64,000 nucleotides of DNA from Gnetum montanum. Lineage: Eukaryota > Streptophyta > Gnetopsida > Gnetales > Gnetaceae. Below, piece after piece: positions 1 through 10,877 of the stretch. Both the position numbers and the translations under genes were made by a program. Under the pieces are notes generated by a model. The model was not told the DNA's origin. It did no database searches and was given only the letters and a program-made list of their open reading frames with translations. The DNA lies in NCBI GenBank assembly GCA_015680685.1, contig MNCI01003700.1:55106-119105 (forward strand), written 5' to 3'. How positions within the stretch are numbered: position 1 is the stretch's first letter; each line of letters starts with the position of its first letter.

Positions 1-646
1 CAAATCCTCTTGTTTACCTCATTAATGACATCTAATTATTCACATCTTCACAACAGTTTTCAGTGAACTTTCCTTTTTATTGTTGTGAATTCTTGTGCCC
101 TCGTCAAATATTTCCTTGTGTCAAACTATTTCAAATTTAATGGATCACTTATATATTTTACCCTATTTGTTAGTCTTCCTACTAACAATACTAAAGAAAT
201 CAATCTATCACAATCACAACCTAGCCAAGTGTAACCACTGACGAGACAAGGTATTTAATAGCTATGTGTTATACATTGCATACTAATTCATAGTTTTGTT
301 ATGATTGCAGTGGAAAACATGGACTAGAAGTGGGACTATCTTCACCAAGGATGATGCAGCAACACCTTATGATGAGGATTGTTCATGATCATTGAATCTT
401 CTCCCTCACTCTTCAATTGCCAAGAGACGTTGGATGTTAGTTTTTTCCATGGTGTTTACTTCTTTTGTCATGAACACCCAATTATTTAAAGATTATAAAT
501 CTATATACTTGGGCACTCAAAGTCTATCTATTCCATCTAGTTAGTTATATGTTAGTCAATAATTTCATACCTACCCAATATTTTGTAAAGAACTTGTTCC
601 TTCTCTTTTGCACTTGAGGATGAGTGTTCATTTAGTCATGGGGGTA

Positions 647-1476
647 TGATGAATCATGTTTCTATACACCCTAACGTCAGGTGTCCAATGTGGGAGCCCA
701 AGATGCAATGTCAAACATTTAATGTCATGGGGTATACACTAGTCTATAAATATAGTGCTTGGACTCACGATTTGGATATTAGTTTTTGTCATAGTTAGTG
801 AAGCTCTTGTAGCTTATTTTCCCTAGAGTTAGAATATTTTCTAAGTGTTAATAGTAGGAGTTTGAGTGTGTACAAATCTTTGTTCGAACATTAATGTAAT
901 TTAGCATAACAATGTGGCAAGAATAAAGATGAGCCCTTTTGGTTATTTTTGCAACACTGAGAATAGATTAATATTTCTTTAATGCTTTCATTATTCAAGA
1001 ACTTTACTTTAATGCATTTTATTAAGTAATTAATTTTCAGCTATTAATGAACACAAGCATGACCTCTTTGAGCATACATGTAACACTTGGTAACCCATAA
1101 ATGCTTAACATTTGGTAGCCTATCAGTGCTATATGTGTTCAGGATGTGTTTAAGAAAGTTGGATAGTTACTTGTGTTAGGCTAGTTAGAAAGTAGAATAA
1201 TTAGATATTGAATTTCTCTAGCTCCCATTCTTCTTGTAGGTAATTAAGTTTATAAAACATAAAACAACAAAAATCATATACCTCAATTACACTTAAACCA
1301 TATCCTTGAGCTTCATAAGTGTAGTTGGAAAGACATTGAACATTATTAACACTTATGTCACTTCCTAGAAGAACTAGTGCATTGGAGAACTATAGGTCCA
1401 TGAAATTCAACTAGATTTCATTTGAACACCTTAGTGATTCATATGGTTGGGCTTAGGGGTACCTCATCGCTCATTA
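647..1476 (+). repeat. 3' LTR of copy E0
   Basis: This 830-bp LTR starts TGATGAAT directly after the polypurine tract AGTCATGGGGGTA and ends at GCTCATTA, a decayed form of the family end ACTCATCA. It matches the LTRs of A, F, B, C and D, including the conserved stretch near the end reading CATATGGTTG. No primer site follows, so this is a 3' or solo LTR. Confidence 0.8.
745..752 (+). promoter_or_regulatory. TATA box of E0 LTR
   Basis: TATAAATA lies about 100 bp into the LTR, as in the other copies of the family, where the same octamer sits just after the U3 palindromes. Function is inferred from position only. Confidence 0.5.
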
Positions 1477-4160
1477 GGTAAATAAAAGAAGAGGGTTGAG
1501 GCCTTTGTTCCATCAAAGAGACAAGAGAGGACAAAGTAGCTATAGTGGTCTAAGGAGTCAACTATTGAAAGAGGCTTCCCAGGAATTTTTCCAATTCAGG
1601 ATCAACCTTACACTCATTATGTTCTTTATGATGGTCCTTTGAGCTTGAGTCTATCTTGCTCATCCATCTTAATTAAATGAGATAGGTTGCACATGTGAGC
1701 ATTGCTTAGTGATATTTTGTCATATCATGAAGGAATGTACCCCTTCCCGTTATGGTGGATCAACTTATATTCCTTGTTAGGCTTAACCTCCACATGTGGA
1801 ATGAGAAAGATTGCCTATATTGTTGTGTAGATGAAATTATAATAATTTTCATTAATTGAAAAAAAGTCTAGGCTTTGGCCACTTAGCTTGAGTGATTGCC
1901 TATGTTCAACCATAGCAGGGCCTTTTGGATCATAAACCCTCACTACCTGTTGGCTTGATGCCATGTCTATCAAGTTAAGGGGCAACACTGATGACTGGCT
2001 AAAAGACATTGCCATTGATGTTAATTTTGGGTTTAAAAAATCTTGTAATTAATTAATTATATAAAAAATTATACCAAGTGGAATTGCCCAAGGTGTAAAA
2101 GGGGCATGCCTAGAAAATGATGGAAACTACAATTGTAGGTGCAGTGTAGGTTATAGTGATAGGAATGTAAAATGCACTTGGAAAATTGTAATAGTTTTGG
2201 GGTTGGTAAAACCAACTATGCTAGCTTTTCCAACAAAGGTTATGTTGAGAGGAGGGAAGGGGGTAAGTAATCAATGATTTTCTTGCCCAAAAACACTATG
2301 CTGGGGATATCCCCTCTTGGCAAAGAATATGCTTGTTTTGAAAAAATTAAATGTAAAACTTTGATTTTTCAAGAGATGCATTGGAGTCTTGGGAGGGACC
2401 AATGGTGGCTTTGTTACAAAATGTCATAGCAAGGGGGTTGGGTGATTGGAGTAGAGCAATGATGACATTTGAAACATACAATGATAAGTTCAATTGGAAA
2501 CTATGCTAGATTTGGAGAATCCACCAACTTCTATGAAAATTTTATGAAAACCCAAATCACCTACAACTATAACAATCTTAGTTGCAAGAAAATGGACAAT
2601 AATGTTGGTTTTTTTGGTAGGTTTTCAATGTAAATTTCAAGAGTCTAGACTAGTGAAAAACAAGAAAAAAATTTGTTTCAAAAGGGGCAAAATAGGATTT
2701 GGTGAAGAGCTTGGGTTGAGGCCCTTCTTCTAGCACTAGAAAACTATTACACTTGAAAAATTTGGTTGCTAGAAAATTGAAAATTTTAGGTGTGGAATAG
2801 TTTTAATCTTGGATCCCAAGGGCCTCCAAGAATGAGGATCCAAGGCACCTTGGATAGTATTGTTGATTACCTAGGGACTTGAGATGTGTAACTAGGGGTA
2901 GATAAGTTAAATAAAAAGAAAGAAAGATGCAGATCTAATTTAAAAGCAAATGCACAAAATAAAATCATGATGACTTGCACAAAAAATGAACTATAAACTT
3001 TATTACAATAATAAAATATTGAAAATAAAGAGTTTAGAATGTGTACAAGTGGTATGTCTGAGTGCACAACAAGTTTTCTTGGATGAAGCTTGAAGTAGGT
3101 AGTTTGTGCTTTACAGTTAGCTCCATGATCCAAGAACTCTCCAACACCAAAACTCCTTGCAGGTTTTCAGCCTAGATTTGTAGTGTTGGTCACTAGGATG
3201 TAAGGTATATGCTTGAATTTTGTTGTAAAGGGGGTACTACACTAAGAATCTCTTATGCTTAGGTAGTTGCAAGTTTTCTTCAAAAGTCTCACAAAATGCT
3301 CAAACGTTACAAATGCTCAAGATTTCCAAAGGTTTTAGTGCTCAAGAATTACCAAGAAAAGAAAAACTTCAAGAACTCAAGAATCAAAGAACCCATTCTA
3401 GATGTGTGAGATTGGCTTTTATAGGTTATGATGATTGCTGGTTTTGGTGTTGCAAATTTTTGCCATGATTCTTAACAGATTGGTATAGTTTTCAAGTGTG
3501 GTAGTCCATAATTTCCAACATAACTTTCCATTTATGATAAATTTTGATACCCCCAATGCACCAAAACCATGTTGGTTACCATAAATAGTAACATAATTTT
3601 TCAACTACATTGGCTTCACCTTCCAATGCTGGTCTTGTGACAGCAACACTCAAGTTGTTAGAACAATGTTGAAATTTGTTAAAAAATGAAAATCCCAATG
3701 ACTTGAACATTGACCTTATGGAGCAACATTGAGAGTTGTGACACCTATGCTGGTTATTCATGTAAAGTTGAAAACCCAAACCTCCCAATGTTGGGCATGA
3801 ATGGTTCATGCATAGTTATGTTTATAATCTGCATAAAACCCATGAAAATGCCAATTTTGGTAGTCCAAAAGGCATTTTTAACTTTCCCAAGGCCAAATAT
3901 AGAAATGACATGACTTTTTCCACTTGGGAAGTAAGGCTATAACAACTTATGAGGCATTTTCCAACCCCAAAAGTTAAAGTGTGTGAAATTACATCTCATG
4001 GATTACAATCTTCACATTTTACAATAAAATTCTAACCTCAGGTTTGATGGTGAAGGTTACAAGTTGCAATATGAGATTTTTTGGTGGTGCTTTAGATGTG
4101 GTAACCTAAGCACTATCACTTCAACACTTAAAAGATCAAACTTGCAAAATAAAAAGTTCT
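1477..4160. other. Unassigned intergenic or decayed repeat sequence
   Basis: No LTR, pol motif or RNA gene was recognised. Short open stretches occur on both strands, for example 1815-2015 on the minus strand (66 codons, no recognised domain). One EGF-like cysteine pattern at 2107-2175 is listed separately. Around 3570-3900 the words AATGTTGG and CAACATT recur without forming a clean tandem array. Confidence 0.5.
2085..2260 (+). pseudogene. EGF-like domain fragment
   Basis: One reading frame encodes cysteines at 2107, 2134, 2140 and 2173 in the order C-x8-C-x-C-x10-C with NGNYNC and GY, the pattern of the second half of an EGF module. In plants such modules are known from receptor-like proteins such as wall-associated kinases. 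The preceding cysteine pair and any kinase or membrane segment were not seen. It may be chance or a decayed exon; no intact gene is implied. Confidence 0.25.
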
Positions 4161-5169
4161 ATGAAGAAAACAAAAGTACAACTAAGCTCAAAACACACAA
4201 CAATCTTCCATTTTTTGAGTTTGGGTGAGCTCTCAAAAAATAATCTAGAATATTGAAGAACACAAAAGAACATATAAAACCAATCTCAAAGAATTATAGT
4301 TAGAGAAAAACTAAGGGTAAGCTTAGATATAAAAGAGAATCATACACACAATGAAAGAAAAATAAGCATCAAGAGAATCATACAACTAGATAATCATAGA
4401 AATCAAGCTTACAATACAATCAAGTAATTAAACACCTTATTCAACCAATCGTATGCTTTGACCTAGGAATCATCTTCACTTTTTCTGAAAAAACAACTCA
4501 TACTCAATCACATCATACATCAATTTTTCTCATTTTTACTAGAAAAACATGAAACAAAGCTCCTCCTATCATCAAACAAAATGAACTCAAAACACAAGCA
4601 ATAGCTTAGAACACATTACAAGAATACTTAAGCATTAGAACACATCATAGCTAGAGATATTCATAAGAAATTTTAGACAAATCAAGAAGATTTCAGAGAA
4701 CTTGAGGCAAGGTTGAGAAGAGTAGAGGTAGAGAGGAAACATGCTTAACAACCATTCAAGTTGAAGTAGAGTATGAAAGAAGCTAAGAAGAGTGGAAGGC
4801 TCAAGAAAGATTCAATAATGAAGTAGAAAGGATGATGATGTGAAAACAAGAGGAATGGTTAGAGCATGAGAGATAGAGGCCATTGGCATCATGACTGCCT
4901 AAAATAAGGAGAGGCTATACAGAGTAGGACATTAAGATTTTGTAATTCACTCATGACTTTTTGGGGTTGTTGCAACTGCCAAGCTTAGACCCAAAGACAA
5001 GATCATCCTCTAGTTATGATCCCTTTGAGGGAATACATAAGTCCATAGGATATGGCTCAAAATATTTAGCATACTCAACATGAACACCTAGTTTTTTTGC
5101 TTCATCTTGAAGTATCCTACTTCCTTGCAATACATAATTACCTAATCCCCTTAAAAAGAAGCTCCTTAG
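4160..5169 (-). repeat. Inverted fragment of copia 3' internal region
   Basis: The stretch is similar, in reverse complement, to the 3' internal region of the copia element of this window (22350-22882 continued at 30170-30330). The shared piece includes a coding-like end that finishes YPMDLCIPS here and YPMESCIPS at about 22430-22480. It stops at 5169, where the LTR of copy A begins. The ORF at 5014-5199 is a chimera: its first residues come from the LTR and the rest from this fragment. Function of the encoded peptide is unknown. Confidence 0.45.
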
Positions 5170-6035
5170 TGATGAGAAACAAGTATCCCCTATGTCCAAC
5201 TATACGAATCACAGGTGTGCACCAGCAATCTGGACAAATTCCATAGACTTGGATCCTAGGTTTTCTCATAGTCCTAAACTATAAAGCAAGGGGTTGTATG
5301 ATCATTGTCTTCCTAACTCATACTTGCTTTATTAATACATATGGTTAAATGTGAGTTAAGACTTATGATGTTTATTTTTATTTGTATTTTATATATTTTT
5401 TATCCTAGTGGCTAGATGAGTGAATGAAGATTTAATAATTAGCTATTTAACTACTTAACTAACCTATTAACTAACTATCCTAACATAAGATAACCATTTT
5501 TACTTACCATATACATCCCGAACTAGTATCAATGCTACTAGGTTACCAAGTGGCTATTATTAGGTGTACTAAATGAACACTGCTAGGATTACCAAGCATA
5601 ATATGTTATGCTTAAAGTGGTCATATTTACATGATTATGGTTAAGTTTATTAACTAATTAAAACCATGAATGTAAATTGCAACTAGGAATGTATAAACTA
5701 ATCCAAGTGATGCAATGAATATCAAAAATCTTGACTTTATTGTCATTCACGCCAATGTGTTTAGGTACATGGCATTTAGATAAAGAACTGTAAAATCTCT
5801 TTAATTCACATTGTAGGTACTTAGAGGGAAAATATTCTAACTCTAGAGAAACTACACTACAAAAGCTTCACTATACTCTCAACCTTAGATGTCATAAATG
5901 TGGGTGGTGGCTACATTTGTATAGGCTTTTCCTGCATCTACATTGATGCATCTACATCGATGTATCAAACAATGCATTAAAGGAACTACGTTGACACATG
6001 CTTGTTGATGCAACCTATCTTAACATGACTCATTA
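5170..6035 (-). repeat. 3' LTR of copy A
   Basis: The 866-bp LTR is bounded on the left by TGATGAG (reverse complement of the LTR end CTCATCA) and on the right by ACTCATTA next to the polypurine tract. Its U3 carries the palindromes ATCGAT and TGCATCTACAT rather than the GATATC type of B, C and D. Confidence 0.75.
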
Positions 6036-6283
6036 TACCCCTACAACTAATTGAAAAATTGACCTTGAGTAAAAAAAAGTAAGATTGAGATTATACACAA
6101 TTCTAGGAAAGTATGACATTCATTACCTACCAAATAAATAGATATATCAACTGATTGACTCTACTAACTTTGAGTGCTAAATTGTATGGGATTATAAAAA
6201 TTAGTGTCCATTACAACAAAACTCAAACACTTCACAAAAATTTTAATAGCTGCATGCAGAGTTGCAAAAGATGTGCTTGATTC

Positions 6284-9055
6284 TCAAATAGCACCTAGAT
6301 GTGGAGGTTCCTATGATGCTGAAGATCCTTTGCTAGGTTTCGGTGCTAGTGGTGGTGGTGGCTAAGACTAACCTACTATTGCAACTAGTAGTGGAAGCAT
6401 GAAAGCATCTAGTAACACTTTTATATTTTTCTCTTTACCATGTGGATCGTAGGAAATCCATGAAGCTTCACTGATGTTGGTTAAAATAGGAATATTTCAT
6501 GGGAATGTTGTTGAAGGAAAAAACTCCTTTACATTGACAAACCATGCTACAAATTGTTTACATTCAACATTGAATGTCTTTACTAGGTTTAGTAGTTCAT
6601 GATAGTCTTTTATTCTTCTAGCTAAGTTCTTAACAATAGATCATTGATTAGTAAATTTTCTTCTAAGAACTTCAAGCTTAGTGTTGGCTATATCCAACTA
6701 TTGTTATGCTTATTTATGTTGCTTGAATTCCAGCTCATACAAAATATAGGAACTGGCCACTTATTTCTCCAACTTTGTTCATGGTTTTCATGCTATCAAC
6801 ATAGCTAGGTTTGCATAGTGGAGGTTGGAAAGCTCCATGTATTTTATCATCTCTTTGATTTATAACTCCTTTAGGTAAATTTTAGCTTTGTTGTATATGT
6901 TTAGTTCATCAAAGATGAGCTACCATATGTCACCTCTTTGTTAGAGTTGTTGGAGAGTCTCATTCATCTTTGCCATAGCCAATTGGATTTCTTTCTCGTT
7001 GACCTCTTTTGAGGAGCCAAATCTAGTCCTATAATGGTTCTTTACTTGTTCAAATTTTAGGGCCTCATTTCTCCAAGCAACTACCTCGATGGTCATTTTT
7101 TGGCAAAGAGCATAGACTTTCTTCATCAAGAGATTCCTATTATCCACTGCCAACCTCTTCAAGTTAATTAACCTTGGCTAACTGCTCCTGCTATTGATGA
7201 AAGAACTCGAGAAAATAATATTTTTTCTATTCAATGTTTCATGGGTGTTTAATGTCTTTTGTCAAGATCAAGTTTTCCTTGCGGAGTTGTGATAAGTCCT
7301 TGTTGGTGTTGAATGTCATGATTTGTGATAAGGATACATTAAAGATCACTACCTCCTTCACATTCTCATCCTTGCATAGTCTATGCTAAAGCTATTGAAA
7401 AGCTTCATCCCTTGTGATGTTTGGCTTGAGAATGATAGGATCAGAGAGACAAGCCCATAACTTTGGAACCTTCGTAGTCAAATGTTGATTCTTAGCAATG
7501 GCTACTTTTAGTTGGGTGTTGGTAATATGCATTTTACCTTTTGTCTCAAGCATCACTAATTGGATATTAGTAATTTCATCTAGAAGATAAAAGATCTTTG
7601 GAAGCAATTTCCCAACTCCCACCAGTCATTCCAACACTTCTTCATGTTGGGTGGCACTTAATCTATCACTTCCTACTCTTATGGATGTCTAGATATTTAC
7701 CATTGTGGCAATGTTTGACATGGCCACTATAGAAGAATTTAGGATTTTAGCTATCTTGTTAGCTGCCACTTCTGCTATTGTCTCCTAACCTCTATGCTAC
7801 ATGATGAGGACAATCATCAATTCATCTTCTTCTAATATGATAGAAAACGTTGTAGCATTCCTTGTAATTTTTGGAAATGTTTGTCTAGGGATAACCACTA
7901 TGATCTTTTGTGTACTTGGATTTGGCCTTGCAAGGCTAGTTCCTCTATGTTGAAAATAGAAGGATGGTTTCTTGGTCCAGTGAACTGATGATACTAGTGA
8001 CCTCATTAAGATGGCTTAGGACTCGATGTTAAATCAATGGCTTCCCATCACCTGTTGAGCCTTGTTGCTATTGTAGCTGCTGCTCGCAAATTTTTTGAAG
8101 ATTTTCTGCAATTGCAAGCATCTCTAATTTCATTTCTCCTATAGGTGGTGGTGACGGCGGTCTCTCCTCTTCTTGTAGTTTGGCTATTTCATTGTGCTTC
8201 ATCATCTCCTACCATGATGTGGCAAAAACATAACGAACCATGTTGTTGGCATAGTGTGCTATGAATTTCCTTTTGTATGGTTTTTAAATGAGGCAGGAAA
8301 AGGAAAGTTTATTTCTTCCCTTCTTATTGTTCTTGAAGAATTTACCTATTCCTAGATAGATAAGCAGGGGAAGATTGATAGGGAATTTTTTACTTAAAGT
8401 GACACATGCATGGGTGGAAAAGGCTATTATCTTACTTGTCTTTGCTGTGGGATTTAGGTGATAGGCTACAATTTTGAAATAGGCATGCTCCAACTTTATG
8501 AGTCTACCATACACTTTACAATCCACTCCATAGAAATGTTGAACTCATTCCTTTTTGGCCTTAAGGTTTACTTGGATTAAGATCTTTGCCAACTTTACCC
8601 TAGTATTAGGCAAACTAACAACCTTTGCAATGGCCTCAAGCGAGTAGGAGATAGTGATGTTTTTAATTTTTACTAATGCATCTTCTTCCTGTTAGTTGTT
8701 CTAAAACAGGTATATCTCCCCCATGTAGTATTCTCCATCGGTGGAGAGAATGGACCACATAGGAGACCCCTGTAATTAGATGTGAACATCTTTAAATGCC
8801 AACTCCAAGAAGGGTCCAAAGTTCAATTCTTGAACAACAAAACTTTGAATCTCCTTGAGCCTTATCATATTTATGTAGGAATTTTTGAGAGTAACCTCAA
8901 GATTTGACCTTGGCCTAGGAGCTTTTTCTTGTCTAGACTAGCCTATTTCTACTGTGAAAATTTATTAGACAAATTCCACTTCACAATCCTCTCGAAGAGG
9001 TCCCATCATATGGGTTGCTTCGACTACTTACTCTTGGAGCTATTGTGGTTGCTGT
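6284..9055 (-). pseudogene. ORF2 (env-position coiled-coil protein), copy A
   Basis: Read on the minus strand this aligns over its whole length with ORF2 of F and D. The N-terminal globular part has QELNFGPFLEL and MWSILST, then a block with KVYGRLIKLEHAYFKIVAYH and KKFPINLPLLIYL (about 8280-8530), then long Lys/Glu-rich coiled-coil sequence, and it ends EPPHLGAI at 6284. The copy lacks its start region and has many stops and at least two frameshifts. The N-terminal block resembles the domain Pfam calls putative plant transposon protein, known from Athila-like elements; that family match is inference without a search. Role unknown. Confidence 0.6.
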
Positions 9056-9057
9056 TA

Positions 9058-10877
9058 CTAATGGTGGTTTGTGCTTCATGTTTTATTTGCTAATGTCTAG
9101 TTTCTATTTTTGAATTTTTGTACTAATGGTTGAGTCATGGTTTCTTTTTCATGGAATAAGCAGCGAGTTCATGACATCCATTCATTCACAAACTCTATGG
9201 TTTTTTTTTTTGGAAATTTGAGGTCCCTTTCATTAAATAAACTTTTAATAAATTTGTGACCTTTGGTAGTTTCTAGAATTGGAAAGGATTCAAAGATTTG
9301 TAGAGGGTGTGACTTCAAGGGAACTTAATACTCTTTGTACTCTTCTACTTACTTGGGTGCTTGATTATTTTCATAGACTTCTAACTATTCCATGTCATCC
9401 AATAATAGGAAGTCTAATAAAGCCTTTGCATGTTGTGGTTTCCATTTAAAAAGAAAGAAAAAAATAAAAATAAAATAAAATAAAGAGAAAAAAACATGAT
9501 GGAATTCAAGGCACATCCCTTAGATAAATAAACAGGCTATAGGCACTGGTTGTGGGAATAAAAATACATGTTACCCATGCCTAAGAGTGCCCTCTAACTA
9601 AGGCCTACTCTCACTTTCTTCTTCTCTTTTCTCCTCTTTATGGAACAATGGTTGTTCTATGGGTGCACTCTTGTGTCTTGAGGGGGTGGATCAGTTTTGG
9701 AGTGGTGATGCAAAGTCACTATAAGAGGTTGGTTTTGGTGTGGACTAATCATGGATCTTCTCAAGTCATTTTAACCACAAAAATCCACAAGGGACCTCTT
9801 ATGTCCTCAATTTGAAATTCCATTCCATCTTCTTTATCATCCATTACTACTGACTATAATTCACCTCACTACCAGTGTCCATGTTCTTGATTTGGTGTCT
9901 TGGTCTGATGTACTTGAATTCTTAGGTAGAATCATTTGAGGTTTTGGTCCATAAATTCCTCCAACCATTAATCACCTATGGGGCCCACATACTCCTTAGG
10001 TTGAGGTTATGCAAGGGCAAATGAGGCATGTGCCTCCTATGAGGAGGATCCACTTGCTTATCCCTTGGTTGGGTTTGTTAATCACATTATCCTTAGGCAT
10101 TCTTTCAATTAGAATCTTTCATACATCCATCTTATAAATTAAGCCATGTGCTCCTTTTCATATCTATTTAATAAACAAATTCTCTATATAATTTTCAATT
10201 TTTGAGCTTTCAAAGACCCTCTTCAATGATTTCTTCATATTTTTAGCTTTTCTAGGACTCCATGGATCTCAAATTCATTGAAAAATTCCTTGTTTTTTTA
10301 AGATATTCAAATTTAAAAATTTTTCTTATAGGCTCCATATATGGGGCCCTGTTGGCAGAGCATACCCATATATGAGGCATCATATATGAGGCCCTATTGA
10401 CATAGCTGAATAATTCTATATATATGCATAACCCCACTTGGAAATTTTTACATTTTCTCATAAACACCAAGGGATTTTTTCAAATTTTCAAAGCCCAAAA
10501 GCTTCCAGAGCCCATTACTTTCTAATCGTTTATCCAAATTACTTCATTCTTTGACCTTGCAGCTATTGGAGATAAGCTCTTCATTATAGGGGCTAGAAAG
10601 GTGTGATTTTTTATGCAAAATTTTTCATCATTTTTTCTAACTCCTATAAAGATTTAACTAAGAAGTCAACTATTAAACACCAAATTACAAGAGTTAAACC
10701 TTTCCAACAAGCTCTGGTGATATTTACAATAAATAATTAATAAAATAATAACAATAAAAAAATCAATCTATAATGGTCCAACCTTAGCCAAATTGTAACT
10801 AACTAATGAGAGAAGACATTCAAAAAATTAAAATTACACATTGTATCTACTAATCCATGGATGTGTTGTGACTGTAG
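9058..10877 (+). other. Untranslated middle region of copy F
   Basis: There is no credible coding. Sequence around 9300-9420 (GTGACTTCAAGGGAACTT) matches the sense strand of copies B and C between protease and polypurine tract. At 10041-10055 it carries GAGGAGGATCCACTTG, conserved in D, B and C. At 10330-10425 there is a cluster of CATATATG palindromes followed by CTATATATATG, about 460 bp before ORF2. Confidence 0.6.
10330..10430 (+). promoter_or_regulatory. Possible internal promoter ahead of ORF2 (F)
   Basis: CATATATG-type palindromes recur three times (near 10339, 10368 and 10380), followed by a TATA stretch at 10417-10424. The layout repeats that of the LTR promoter, palindromes then TATA, and stands about 460 bp before the ORF2 start, against about 480 bp in copy D. 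A promoter is inferred. Confidence 0.35.

Larger units (their letters stand above)
1..1476 (+). mobile_element. Copy E0: 3' end of a pol-less Ty3/Athila-like LTR element
   Basis: The element enters from outside the window. Bases about 180-360 match the leader and start region of ORF2 in copy F (about 10740-10920). The sequence then jumps to the 3' untranslated part, so almost all of ORF2 is missing, as in copies B and C. A polypurine tract at 631-646 immediately precedes the LTR. The internal part encodes only a short open stretch with WTRSG, similar to the mini-ORF of B and C. Homology was judged by eye; the family assignment rests on the shared LTR termini and polypurine tract. Confidence 0.75.
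5170..9058 (-). mobile_element. Copy A: 3' half of pol-less Ty3 element
   Basis: A minus-strand copy consists of the 3' LTR (5170-6035), a polypurine tract (reverse complement of TACCCCT at 6036-6044) and ORF2 read leftward from about 9055 to 6284. Everything 5' of ORF2 is missing. At about 9058 it meets copy F head to head. The five bases left of the LTR are CTTAG, with no matching duplicate found. Confidence 0.75.

Noticed and set aside
10252-10470. 72-codon minus-strand frame in copy F
   Set aside because: It lies antisense in the untranslated middle region over the CATATATG palindromes and has no counterpart in D.
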